Shown here in pieces: positions 22,138-31,165 of a DNA stretch of 64,000 nt (within the stretch, counting starts at the first letter, position 1; every line of letters starts with the position of its first letter). Position numbers and translations under genes: made by a program. The notes beneath the pieces were generated by a model. It saw only the letters and a program-made list of their open reading frames with translations, did no database searches and was not told the DNA's origin. This DNA is from Sulfurimonas sp. (GTDB lineage Bacteria > Campylobacterota > Campylobacteria > Campylobacterales > Sulfurimonadaceae), in contig NZ_CP093396.1 in assembly GCF_029027405.1 (NCBI RefSeq), positions 2,677,497 through 2,741,496 of the forward strand, read 5' to 3'.

Positions 22138-25014
22138 ATGAGATTAGTAAAATTACAAAAAATATTAAAAAAGACTGATTTAGGTCTTAGTGGTAAGAAT
22201 GGTACTGAAATATTACTTGACAAGGATATGAGAAAGTATTTCACTTATATCTCTAAAGGAAGTACAGTAATTTTTACAAAATTAAATAATTTACAACAAA
22301 TTGATTTAATTAAAAGAGAAGAAGCAAATGATAAATTTACGGGAAGATCTCTTAAAAAATATTTTGATGAAAATAATACACAAGAAGGTGACATACTTGA
22401 ATTATATATAATTGTTAAGGATGCAAAACCCATTGAATTATACATAAATATATTACACACAAATTTACTTATTTTTAAAAAGCATAAAATTAATAATGAA
22501 TATATTTCACTATCTGATACAAAATTAGATAGCTATTTAAATCAAAGTAATATACCTAATATAAAAATAGAAAAAGCTTCTACTTTAAAAACTAGAACAG
22601 ATTCAAAATTTTTAACACAGCATTATACTTTTAATACTAGTTATGATTTTTGTATTATTGATACTCATAATGGTACAGTGAGTGAATTGGTATATACGAG
22701 TATGATTACAGAAAAGAATATTACAGATAAAGAAGAAAGTGAGATATCAATCTCGATGTTAAATGATATTTTTACAGAGTCTATTTTTCTTACAAATGCA
22801 CACAATAAAAGTAGTAAACAAAGATATAAACTAATTGAAGCAAACTTTAAACCTAAAGCTAGACTTTTATTACAATTAGGAGATCAATTAATTCGTAATG
22901 AAAAAATTGCTTTATCTGAAATTATTAAAAATTCATATGATGCTTGTGCTAAAAAAGTAAAAGTCATAATGAATGATATAGACGATATAACAAAAGGTGA
23001 AATTATTATTTATGATGATGGTTTTGGAATGGATATTGATACAATTAATAATGTATGGATGGAACCAGGAACTAATAATAAAGATTCTAAAAATGATAAA
23101 ACTTTTAATAGTACATGTAATCGCAGACCAATTGGAGAAAAAGGAATAGGTAGATTTGGAGTACATAAGTTAGGAAACCATATAGAACTTATTAGTAAAA
23201 AGGAAGATAAAAATGAAGTATGTTTTAAAATTAATTGGAATGATTTTAATGATAATGATTATTTGTCTGATAAGCTAATTACGTTAAAAGAACAAAAAAC
23301 ATCATTTTTTATAAATCAAGATATTGGAACATATATACGAATTACGGATTTACGAAAAGCATGGACAAAAAAAGATTTTAGAGAGTTATATCGTTCTGCT
23401 TTTTCTCTAACTTCTCCTTTTGAAACAAAAGATGATTTTTATATTGATGTAGACACTAACCTTTCTGATTGGAAGGAAGGACTATTATCTTTGGATAAAG
23501 TCAAGCAGTATGGTTTATGGTATTTTGAATGTACTGCAAATGGATTTAGAAATGAAAATGGTGAGCAACTAAGTAAAATTACAAAGTTTAAGTATAAATT
23601 TCAACCATATAAATATATGGATAAGGCAGTGATAAGAGAAGTCTCTGAAGAAGATGACTACATTAAAATAAATCCATTTTTAAAAAGAGAGATTGATAAG
23701 GATAAACAAAAGAAAGATATTGATAAATTTGAATTTATACCATTTGAAGGGATAGGCGAAATTGTAATAAAAGGGTATATATTTGATTTTGATAAAGATA
23801 CTTTAGACTTAAGTGATATTTCTGACAGAAAAGGTTTAAAAGATTTTGTCAGACAAAATGGAGGGGTAAGAGTTTATCGTGATGGAATGAGAATTTATGA
23901 TTATGGAGAAGAAGGAAATGATTGGCTTGGAATGGATGCAAGTAGAATAAATGCACCTACATCTAAAATAGCAAATAGAAATATTATTGCATCTATTAAT
24001 TTAAAAGGTAAAAGTAGTAAAGGCTTGAAGGAAAAGACGAACAGAGAAGGTTTCATAGAAGATGAAACTTATTATAATTTCAAAGATATTACTGCCAATA
24101 TTATTAATAAAGTAAATTTCTTGAAAAATGAGGATAAAGATAAATTTAGAAGACTCTATGCTAAAGAAAAAGATAGCACAAAAGATACCTTAGCAATTAT
24201 TGAAAAAACTAAAACTAAAATAAATAAGTATATAGTAGAGGAAGATAGAAAAATTGAGGTAATTAATCTTATAGAAAAAATTGAAGTTAACTACAATAGT
24301 GTTAAAGATATTGTCTTAAAAAGTTCTGGTGCGGGGCTGGCATATAGTTTAGTAATGCATGAAGTTGAAAAAATGGTAGATAGCCTAAAAAATACAGTAA
24401 CAGCCAAAAAAGAGTTTGAATCAATTCATGAACTTGTATTGCATCTTAGTAAATCAATAGAAAGTATCTCCTCCTTATTGAATAATGATAAAATAGATAA
24501 TATTTCCTTAACTAAATTATTTATTAAAGCTATTGTATTTTTTAGAAGAAGATTAAAAAAACACAATATAGAATTAGTCATAAGATTTGATGATAAAAAA
24601 GATATATTTACAAAATGTTTAAATAATTTAACTGTCAATGCTATTATGAATTTAATTGATAATTCTGCATACTGGTTAAAGTATAATTATAAAATATTAG
24701 AAAGCACAAAGATTCTTGTTGATATTATAGAAAAAGAACATTCAATAGAGTTAATAGTATCTGATACAGGTCTTGGTTTTGCTATATCCGATGATACTGC
24801 AAAATTGCCATTTAAGACAACAAAACAAGAAGGTATGGGTAAAGGATTAGGATTATATTTTGTAGATCAAATAATGGAGCAAAATGGTGGTGTTTTTAAA
24901 ATAATTACAAATAAAGAGTATAAATCTGATATATTAAAACTTCCAAATGAATTTATAAATGGAGCCACTGTTGCTCTAGAATTTCCAAAGGTAAAAAATG
25001 AACTTAGTAAGTAA
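22138..25014 (+). CDS. large protein with two GHKL ATPase modules (MutL/Hsp90-MORC-like plus histidine-kinase-like)
   Basis: 958 residues. Residues 1-~120 recall the outline of a B3/EcoRII-N DNA-binding fold (GRSLKKYFDENNTQEGDILE), a weak guess. The first GHKL module has an N-box SEIIKNSYDAC (E261, N265, D268), G1 YDDGFGMD (293-297) and G2 GEKGIGRFG (333-341), as in MutL, Hsp90 and MORC. A coiled region contains LVMHEVEKMV with H741, placed like the phosphorylated His of a kinase. A second GHKL module ends the protein: AIMNLIDNS (835-843), SDTGLGF (875-881), EGMGKGLGLYF (898-908). The next gene overlaps it by 17 bp and encodes a receiver-like protein. A DNA-sensing kinase is inferred. Confidence 0.8.
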   Translation: MRLVKLQKILKKTDLGLSGKNGTEILLDKDMRKYFTYISKGSTVIFTKLNNLQQIDLIKREEANDKFTGRSLKKYFDENNTQEGDILELYIIVKDAKPIELYINILHTNLLIFKKHKINNEYISLSDTKLDSYLNQSNIPNIKIEKASTLKTRTDSKFLTQHYTFNTSYDFCIIDTHNGTVSELVYTSMITEKNITDKEESEISISMLNDIFTESIFLTNAHNKSSKQRYKLIEANFKPKARLLLQLGDQLIRNEKIALSEIIKNSYDACAKKVKVIMNDIDDITKGEIIIYDDGFGMDIDTINNVWMEPGTNNKDSKNDKTFNSTCNRRPIGEKGIGRFGVHKLGNHIELISKKEDKNEVCFKINWNDFNDNDYLSDKLITLKEQKTSFFINQDIGTYIRITDLRKAWTKKDFRELYRSAFSLTSPFETKDDFYIDVDTNLSDWKEGLLSLDKVKQYGLWYFECTANGFRNENGEQLSKITKFKYKFQPYKYMDKAVIREVSEEDDYIKINPFLKREIDKDKQKKDIDKFEFIPFEGIGEIVIKGYIFDFDKDTLDLSDISDRKGLKDFVRQNGGVRVYRDGMRIYDYGEEGNDWLGMDASRINAPTSKIANRNIIASINLKGKSSKGLKEKTNREGFIEDETYYNFKDITANIINKVNFLKNEDKDKFRRLYAKEKDSTKDTLAIIEKTKTKINKYIVEEDRKIEVINLIEKIEVNYNSVKDIVLKSSGAGLAYSLVMHEVEKMVDSLKNTVTAKKEFESIHELVLHLSKSIESISSLLNNDKIDNISLTKLFIKAIVFFRRRLKKHNIELVIRFDDKKDIFTKCLNNLTVNAIMNLIDNSAYWLKYNYKILESTKILVDIIEKEHSIELIVSDTGLGFAISDDTAKLPFKTTKQEGMGKGLGLYFVDQIMEQNGGVFKIITNKEYKSDILKLPNEFINGATVALEFPKVKNELSK

Positions 25015-26362
25015 TACAAAGACAATTATATTTGATGATGATCCGAAAGAAATTAAAAATTTAAGAGATGCTCTTGATAAGTTATTAATTCAAAGTATTT
25101 ATGTAAATTTTGGAGATCCTGAATTAGATGAACGAACGGATGCTGATAAGCTAACAAATGTACGCTTTATATTTGCAGATATATTATTAGGAACAAAAAA
25201 AGAATCAAATTCCGCAATCGCAGTAGAACCTGTAATTAGTTCCATAATTAACAATGTATCAAAAGATAATGGAATATTTATTTTAATCTTATGGTCAAAA
25301 GATATTGTAGAACATAAAACTGAATTAACTAGAGCATTAAGAGAAGATGAAAATTATAAATTTATAGAAATTACTCATATTGAAAAAAATGATTATATAG
25401 AAAAAGAGGGTAACCCTCCAGTAAAGACTATTGATGATTTAATAGAAATTATAAAAGAAAAACTAAAAGATGAAAAATATTTTACTTTATTAAGGGAATG
25501 GGAAAGTGATACTCAAAAATCAACATCGCAGGTATTTAACTTGTTCTTTGATACGGAAGATAGAACTAGAGATTATATTAATGGAGCAATTAAATCAGTA
25601 ATCTCTGGGAAAGAAGAACCTACAATATTAGATAAGAAAAAAGCTTTATGGACATCAATGAATAGCATAATGTCAGATACAATCGAAAAGAGCATAGGCA
25701 GCGATGAAGGAACTAATCAATTAAATAATGATGTATTAGAAGGTCTAGATTTAAAAATATTAGATAAAGATAATATAAGTAGTTTAAATAGTAAACTTCT
25801 TTTTGAGATACCAACATCTGACGATGTAAAGCTTTATCCAGGTAATATTTTTTGTTTTACTAGTTATCTTTCCTTATGTGATAAATTAAAAGAAAAAGTA
25901 TGTGGGTATGAAGATTATAATACTTACTTTAGTGATGATATTTTTGAATATAGTAAAAAAAATACATGTATGACTAAAAATAGTGGTGAAGAATCTGATA
26001 TATTCCAAGTAAGAGTAAAAGATAAATTATTAGAAAATATGAAACCAATTTTATTAGAATTTACACCTTATTGTGACTATTCTAATGATAAAATTAGAAA
26101 ATCAAGATTAATTTTTGGTTATTTAGTACCATCTGACAATAAGTGTATTAAAAATGCCGACTATTTATATAAAAGTCCATTTTCATTTGTGTATAATGAA
26201 ATCAGCTATATTTTAGTACTTAGCTTACGACATATATTTGGAGTTAATCCTGAAATATTAAATGACTTTACCTTACTTTTTAGAGCAAGAAAAGAGTTGG
26301 TAAATGATATTCAGCATACTATTGCACATCATATCTCAAGGGTTGGAGTTAGTAGTTTATAA
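24998..26362 (+). CDS. receiver-like protein, partner of the GHKL protein
   Basis: 454 residues. The N-terminal ~120 follow a response-regulator receiver: acidic pocket IIFDDDPKE (D13-D15), phosphoacceptor-like D61 in RFIFADILLG, S100/K101 in FILILWSKD. The remaining ~330 residues match nothing I know and carry no DNA-binding or standard nuclease motif that I can see; the end reads DIQHTIAHHISRVGVSSL, with two adjacent His. This part is the likely effector. The gene overlaps the GHKL gene by 17 bp and converges on tniQ with no gap. Confidence 0.65.
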   Translation: MNLVSNTKTIIFDDDPKEIKNLRDALDKLLIQSIYVNFGDPELDERTDADKLTNVRFIFADILLGTKKESNSAIAVEPVISSIINNVSKDNGIFILILWSKDIVEHKTELTRALREDENYKFIEITHIEKNDYIEKEGNPPVKTIDDLIEIIKEKLKDEKYFTLLREWESDTQKSTSQVFNLFFDTEDRTRDYINGAIKSVISGKEEPTILDKKKALWTSMNSIMSDTIEKSIGSDEGTNQLNNDVLEGLDLKILDKDNISSLNSKLLFEIPTSDDVKLYPGNIFCFTSYLSLCDKLKEKVCGYEDYNTYFSDDIFEYSKKNTCMTKNSGEESDIFQVRVKDKLLENMKPILLEFTPYCDYSNDKIRKSRLIFGYLVPSDNKCIKNADYLYKSPFSFVYNEISYILVLSLRHIFGVNPEILNDFTLLFRARKELVNDIQHTIAHHISRVGVSSL

Positions 26363-27541
26363 TTATTTACATATACTTTTATAAATCCTCACAAATCCTT
26401 TGTGGATACTAAAATGACACCCAATTATTCCAGCAACACTTTTTTGAGTAATATTAGTACCAATGTTTTTTAAATATCTAATAGCTTGAATAACCTCAAA
26501 TTCACTTATTTCTCTTCCAACAGTATTATGCATTGGTATTTGTTTATCTATCATTTGAATATACCAAAATGGAGCCTCTTTAAGCCCATGTAAAAAATCT
26601 CTATGAGTAAGGTGATTATCTTTCGTAAATTTCACTAAATTATGAGGATAGTTCTTAAATAGATGATAAACCATTGAGCTCAAAAAGAAGTCTTTATAGA
26701 TAGGTCCACACTTTTTCGAATTGTAATGGTTGAGTTTTTTGCATAGTTGTTTATAATCTTCTTGCATAGGATAGCCATCTAAAACAAGTTTATTTCTCCT
26801 ATCTAACAAGTATTGTAGTCTTGTATAGGATTGAAATACCCATAAAGAGAGGACCTTTTTGCTATTAATTGTAAAGTAGCCATTCACTAACCCATCTTCA
26901 AACCAATTTATAGCTTCTAAGCCATAGAAATATTTTATAGGTATTTTATGTGGCTTTGTAAGTCTTAAGTCTCGTCCACACCTACTGCAGTATACGATGC
27001 TTTGTTCTGATGTTATTTTTGTTAATCTTATTCTCTCATAGCACTTTCCGCATCTATCAACTAAAAATATTTTGTGTTTTGGACAAGCGTTGTAGAATCT
27101 GTATCGCCATTGCTTTCTAAAATATGGAACTTTATCTTCAGCTAAGCATTTAGGACAAAACATTAACCCATGATGTGTGCGTTTATCTACTAGCTTTCTT
27201 ATTTGTTGTGGAGGATAAAGACAATCATTACAAGAAAATAAGTATCCCTCTTCGCTTCTAAGTGACATATGTCGTATAGTTTTTATGTCTAGTCCACTTT
27301 TAAAAGTGAGTTGTTTAAATAGTTTTTCATCGTATCTAAAGTCAATGTCTGTTCGAGCAAGTGCAGTGCCATCATGCTTTATATATGATGATATAAATAA
27401 AGAGAGTGTCTGTCCATGTTCTAGTGCAGTTCTAGTAAGCCATGAGCTTAATAGCTCATCCTTTTGAGGTTTTAAAATTATGTGAACCGGATAATCTTTT
27501 ACCCAATCTTTATTTCTCACATAGTTAGATTTTTTATTCAT
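26363..27541 (-). CDS. tniQ: TniQ-family target-site protein (TnsD-like)
   Basis: 392 residues. The N-terminus, PVHIILKPQKDELLSSWLTR, is the TniQ signature. Zinc-binding cysteine pairs follow: SCNDCLYPP, FCPKCLAED, ACPKHKIFLVDRCGKCYERI and VYCSRCGRD. TniQ/TnsD proteins recognise the attachment site and recruit TnsC. It is the last gene of the leftward tnsA-tnsB-tnsC-tniQ operon, six bases after tnsC. It is shorter than Tn7 TnsD (508 aa). I see no conserved att gene next to the element's right end. Confidence 0.88.
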   Translation of the reverse strand: MNKKSNYVRNKDWVKDYPVHIILKPQKDELLSSWLTRTALEHGQTLSLFISSYIKHDGTALARTDIDFRYDEKLFKQLTFKSGLDIKTIRHMSLRSEEGYLFSCNDCLYPPQQIRKLVDKRTHHGLMFCPKCLAEDKVPYFRKQWRYRFYNACPKHKIFLVDRCGKCYERIRLTKITSEQSIVYCSRCGRDLRLTKPHKIPIKYFYGLEAINWFEDGLVNGYFTINSKKVLSLWVFQSYTRLQYLLDRRNKLVLDGYPMQEDYKQLCKKLNHYNSKKCGPIYKDFFLSSMVYHLFKNYPHNLVKFTKDNHLTHRDFLHGLKEAPFWYIQMIDKQIPMHNTVGREISEFEVIQAIRYLKNIGTNITQKSVAGIIGCHFSIHKGFVRIYKSICK

Positions 27542-27546
27542 CTCAT

Positions 27547-28416
27547 TTAAAGTGTTGGCAAGTACTCTATGTCTTCAACAATAATTTTTTCACGACCTGA
27601 TTTAATAGCTTTAACAGAAGCTTTCTTTAGTAGATTGACAGTTCTTCCTATCAAACCTTCAGATTGATAATATAACGCATTGATTATTTCAGGAGTTTGA
27701 GCCATGTTTGAGGCTTCTTTTAAAGGCAAGCAAGTCTCATAGGTAGCCACAAATGATCTAAACTTTTTGCCATTACTCCATCGTGGGAGCTCAATAGATG
27801 GAAATCTTGAATCTGTCTCGCTTCCAATTGATAGAGCAGAGTGAGCTTCTCTTGTTCCAGCTAAAACGATAGTAAGAGATAATTTATTACTAAGCTGCTT
27901 TAAATCATTTATAAAAGTTCTCTGCTTTGTTAGGTTCCCGGTTAAGGCACTATGTATCTCGTCAATTAAAATCATCCTAGTATTTAGTTTACCTAGATAG
28001 TGTTCAGCAAGTCTGGCTTTTTCTAAAACTTTTTCAGTTGGTTTATGAGGTACACATAGTTCATCTAAAATATAACTGTATAAATCACTCTCATTTGGTT
28101 TGCTAGGTGCTTGAAAATATATTATGGGTATCTCATAAACTATGTTACCATCTTCATTTACTTTATCAAGTGTAGTTTTATGGATATCGTAAAATTTTCT
28201 TAAAATAGCAGTCTTTCCATTATTTGAATCACCATATATAAGCAGACCCTCGTGTCTCATTTGAGGCGGGTCATTAAATTTATCTTCTAGTAGCTCTATG
28301 AGTGTCATAGCCGCACCATATCCAATCCATAAGTCTCGCTTACAGTACTCTATTCTCTCTTCTGTACTTTTTTCTAAGTATTCCTTTGTCTCAGTTGTTA
28401 ATCTTCTATTGGACAT
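27547..28416 (-). CDS. tnsC: AAA+ transposition regulator TnsC
   Basis: 289 residues, short like TniB and the TnsC of CRISPR-associated elements rather than Tn7 TnsC (555 aa). Walker A is IYGDSNNGKTAIL, Walker B TRMILIDEIHSAL, and sensor 1 TIVLAGTREA. It oligomerises on DNA with ATP, connects the TniQ target complex to the TnsAB transposase and mediates target immunity. It lies between tnsB and tniQ with gaps under 10 bp. Confidence 0.9.
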   Translation of the reverse strand: MSNRRLTTETKEYLEKSTEERIEYCKRDLWIGYGAAMTLIELLEDKFNDPPQMRHEGLLIYGDSNNGKTAILRKFYDIHKTTLDKVNEDGNIVYEIPIIYFQAPSKPNESDLYSYILDELCVPHKPTEKVLEKARLAEHYLGKLNTRMILIDEIHSALTGNLTKQRTFINDLKQLSNKLSLTIVLAGTREAHSALSIGSETDSRFPSIELPRWSNGKKFRSFVATYETCLPLKEASNMAQTPEIINALYYQSEGLIGRTVNLLKKASVKAIKSGREKIIVEDIEYLPTL

Positions 28417-28424
28417 ATTTTTCC

Positions 28425-30311
28425 TTAATCCATTGGGTAGTATTCAAACCCATCTTCATCATCTTCAAATTTATCAATACTATTGTTGGACAAATTGATT
28501 ACATCACTTTTTATACTCGGTAAGATTTGTTGTTCCTCTTCAAGTGTTTTCTGCATATGTTTTTTTGAGCTCATTGCTCTTCGTACAGACTTCTTTTCTC
28601 GTTTGGATTTTTCTGCATATTCATACAATCTGTTATAGGCACTGAAAATATCATGAGATTCTATTTCTCTGCCAGTTATTGTTTTTTTAGCTTCAGATAT
28701 TGATTTTCTAAGCTCTTTTAGATTTATAGCAGGTCTTTTTATATCACTGTATGGAACGACAATGTAATCATTGATATCCTCATCATAAATATATATCTTA
28801 CTAATGTCTCTGGGGTCTCTTCGGCAGATAACTTTTTTTGTATCAACATCTTTGTAGAATCTCTTATAGCTTGCGGGTACTATCCATTTTCTAAGTGTTT
28901 CGGAGAAGTAAGTAATGTAGTCAATTGTTATACCACTTTTTTGAACTGTACGCTCCATAGCGGGAAGTAGTGACATTCTTAGTTTTAAGGTGTTTGCCGG
29001 AACAGTTGGTAAAAATGGTATACTGCCGCCTACACCAAACATACCTTGATAAAGTTTTTCTTCTGGTGTCATTCCTATGGAGCTATGCTCTACTTTATGA
29101 TAAATATTCACAACAAAGTCTGTGTACCATTGTTCAAGTTCATCTATAGTCATGGCAGCTTCTTTTTGAGAATCATAAGTGCCTTTGTCAAAAATATTAG
29201 AAAATGTAGCTCCTGGAAGAAGGTGTACATTTTGCATTGCTGTCTTGATTACCCTTTCGATGTGACCACCAAATTCCGGGCGAGCAACTGGTCTATAAAT
29301 ATCAGTAATTCTATACTCTTGACAAAACTTTTGAAGACTTATACTCCTAAATTCTTTTGCATTATCAACATGCACTGCTCTTGGTAAACCATAAACTGGC
29401 CATTCTCCATCCACATTTTGATTTTTCAAAACATCATCTTTTGGCAATATGGCATTGAGTAAGCATTGACCTACGCTAAAATAGCTAGGTGCTTCCAAAG
29501 ATATATAAAACCCATATATCATTCTGCTGTATACATCAATGGCTACAGTTATGAATGGTCTGCCAATTTCTTGTCTAGTCTTTTCATCAACTATAATTAC
29601 ATCCATTTTTGTATGATCTATTTGAATAACATCAAGTGGCATTTTTACATCTGGAAATTTACCAGGTGTACCCCTTGTATCTCTAATGCTTGCGCCTTTT
29701 CTATGTTTTGCTATAAGTTTTGGATTTATATCTTTAATTCTATTTCTAATAGTGTTGATATTTGGGGCTTTTAAATTTAGGTTATTACATTTTTCTATTA
29801 TCGTCATGTAGATAAATGAAAGGGGATATTGCTGTTTGTTTAAATACAAATCCTCTAAAACAACTTCAATGATTACATTTACAGATTCATTTAAACGGCT
29901 CTTGCCTTTTGCACCACAGTTCTCATATGATGAACTGAGAGAACTAACTGTCCCAATTGTTTCAAATTTATCTAACCATCTATATATAGTAGCTACACCT
30001 TTTTTATGTTGCTTCGCAACTTTAGCTACATCTTTTGTCGTTCTTCTTGCAATTTTTAATAAAGGTTCAATTATCAAATATTTATTTAATGCTTCTTTGA
30101 ACTCTTCATCATTTGTATCAACAAGTTGTTTAGTTAGTATTGATGCGTTTTTAGGTTCTTTAATAATTTCACTAACTTTTATAATTTTTTCTGAATAGGG
30201 AGCATCCATTTGTTTAGCAAGTATCTCATCAAGTGATGAATATCCCTTAATAATATAGCTCTTGTCTTCAAATACAATTTTAGAATCGATATCAATTTTA
30301 ACTATGCTCAA
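28425..30311 (-). CDS. tnsB: TnsB transposase (DDE)
   Basis: 628 residues. The N-terminal third holds helix-turn-helix domains (KVAKQHKKGVATIYRWLDKF) for binding the transposon ends. The catalytic core has DVIQIDHTKMDV (first D), RAVHVDNAKEF (second D) and RPEFGGHIERVI (E). A beta-barrel and a Lys-rich tail that contacts TnsC follow. It cuts the 3' ends and joins them to target DNA. It overlaps tnsA by 4 bp (ATGA). Confidence 0.92.
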   Translation of the reverse strand: MSIVKIDIDSKIVFEDKSYIIKGYSSLDEILAKQMDAPYSEKIIKVSEIIKEPKNASILTKQLVDTNDEEFKEALNKYLIIEPLLKIARRTTKDVAKVAKQHKKGVATIYRWLDKFETIGTVSSLSSSYENCGAKGKSRLNESVNVIIEVVLEDLYLNKQQYPLSFIYMTIIEKCNNLNLKAPNINTIRNRIKDINPKLIAKHRKGASIRDTRGTPGKFPDVKMPLDVIQIDHTKMDVIIVDEKTRQEIGRPFITVAIDVYSRMIYGFYISLEAPSYFSVGQCLLNAILPKDDVLKNQNVDGEWPVYGLPRAVHVDNAKEFRSISLQKFCQEYRITDIYRPVARPEFGGHIERVIKTAMQNVHLLPGATFSNIFDKGTYDSQKEAAMTIDELEQWYTDFVVNIYHKVEHSSIGMTPEEKLYQGMFGVGGSIPFLPTVPANTLKLRMSLLPAMERTVQKSGITIDYITYFSETLRKWIVPASYKRFYKDVDTKKVICRRDPRDISKIYIYDEDINDYIVVPYSDIKRPAINLKELRKSISEAKKTITGREIESHDIFSAYNRLYEYAEKSKREKKSVRRAMSSKKHMQKTLEEEQQILPSIKSDVINLSNNSIDKFEDDEDGFEYYPMD

Positions 30312-30970
30312 TTTACTACCTTCACTTTAGAATTCATATCTATTTGTGATAAATGTAAATCTGTACTTAATTGTTTGTCAGCAACCAATCCCCAAATAGC
30401 ATTTGAAATAATAAGAAATTCAGATGGACTCTCACTTATTTGTTCAGCTATATCTCTTGCAGTAAGCTTTTTGTCTTTAAGTAGTATCTTTATATTTTCA
30501 TCATAACTTTTTTCTCTATCTTGCGTTATATATCTATATAGAAAGTCAAGATTGGATATATAATCATCTGAATAGTCTTCCTCTGTAAAAATAATAAAAT
30601 CTAAATCTAATTCATCTGTCGTTTGTCTAATGGCTTTAAACTTTTTTTCAAAATATTCTTTCTCTTTTTCAAGTTCACTTGTATATTTGACTTCTACTAG
30701 GGTGTCTCGCAATATTGAGCTATCTACTCTTTTTATAAAACAGTCAGCACTATATGTTTTTTTTCTACCATCTAATACTATTTTTATCTGTGGTTGCTCT
30801 TGGTAAGTTAAAACATCATCATCAAACTCAAGCATAAGAAAAAAAGTCTTCTCCAGTTTAGATTCGAAGCCAATAGAGATATCATTTTTAACACTTGGGA
30901 AGTAACCGGTTATTGAGCGATAGTTCTTTTTAAGTTTTCGTTGAGTGAATTTCATCGTATTAGAACTCAT
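30308..30970 (-). CDS. tnsA: TnsA endonuclease
   Basis: 220 residues (Tn7 TnsA 273). The restriction-like active site is complete: E in GFESKLEKTFFLML, D in TYSADCFIK and the VEVKY strand. The N-terminus, MKFTQRKLKKNYRSITGYFP, is typical. TnsA cuts the 5' strands so the element moves by cut-and-paste rather than by forming cointegrates. It is the first gene of the operon, and its promoter lies within the right-end repeats. An internal ATG at codon 6 is an alternative start. Confidence 0.9.
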   Translation of the reverse strand: MSSNTMKFTQRKLKKNYRSITGYFPSVKNDISIGFESKLEKTFFLMLEFDDDVLTYQEQPQIKIVLDGRKKTYSADCFIKRVDSSILRDTLVEVKYTSELEKEKEYFEKKFKAIRQTTDELDLDFIIFTEEDYSDDYISNLDFLYRYITQDREKSYDENIKILLKDKKLTARDIAEQISESPSEFLIISNAIWGLVADKQLSTDLHLSQIDMNSKVKVVN

Positions 30971-30996
30971 ATTTTATTTTTACTAGTATTATAGCA

Positions 30997-31165
30997 TATC
31001 AAAATGCAGTAATGTAATATCATACTTTAATAAAATATTATCATTCTTGATTAGAGATATAAATTTAATACTATATTGCTGTTTAATATCTTTAATAGTA
31101 CAATCCTCGAAAAATAAAGCGATACAATGAAAAATAATGAATATCAAACTTTAATAGATATGACA
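30997..31165 (-). repeat. transposon right end with TnsB-like sites
   Basis: On the plus strand: TATCAAAATGCA (30997-31008, partial), TATCATACTTTA (31018-31029, the exact inverse of the second left site), TATCATTCTTGA (31039-31050, 10 of 12) and, at the tip, TATCAAACTTTA (31142-31153) followed by nine bases and ACA (31163-31165). The inner three are 21 bp apart. They overlap the tnsA promoter region, so TnsB probably autoregulates the operon. Confidence 0.65.

Larger units (their letters stand above)
15840..31165. mobile_element. Tn7-like transposon (about 15.3 kb) with tnsABC, tniQ, tnsE and cargo
   Basis: Both ends read TGT, nine bases, then TAAAGTTyGATA going inward (15840-15863 and the complement of 31165-31142), with further copies inside. 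The right end carries tnsA, tnsB, tnsC and tniQ as a leftward operon. tnsE is at the left end facing inward. The cargo between them is an Hcp effector/immunity pair and a two-methyltransferase/GHKL/receiver cassette. The expected 5-bp duplication is not seen (CGTAA left, ATTGG right), so one border may have been rearranged or the ends may be misplaced slightly. No cas genes are present, so it is not a CRISPR-associated transposon. Confidence 0.85.

Noticed and set aside
22138-25014. Plain histidine kinase or plain MutL
   Set aside because: Neither fits alone. Two complete GHKL box sets are present, and the MutL-type endonuclease or clamp-binding tail is missing.
15840-31165. CRISPR-associated transposon
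   Set aside because: No cas gene and no repeat-spacer array is visible. TniQ and TnsE are of the classical targeting type.
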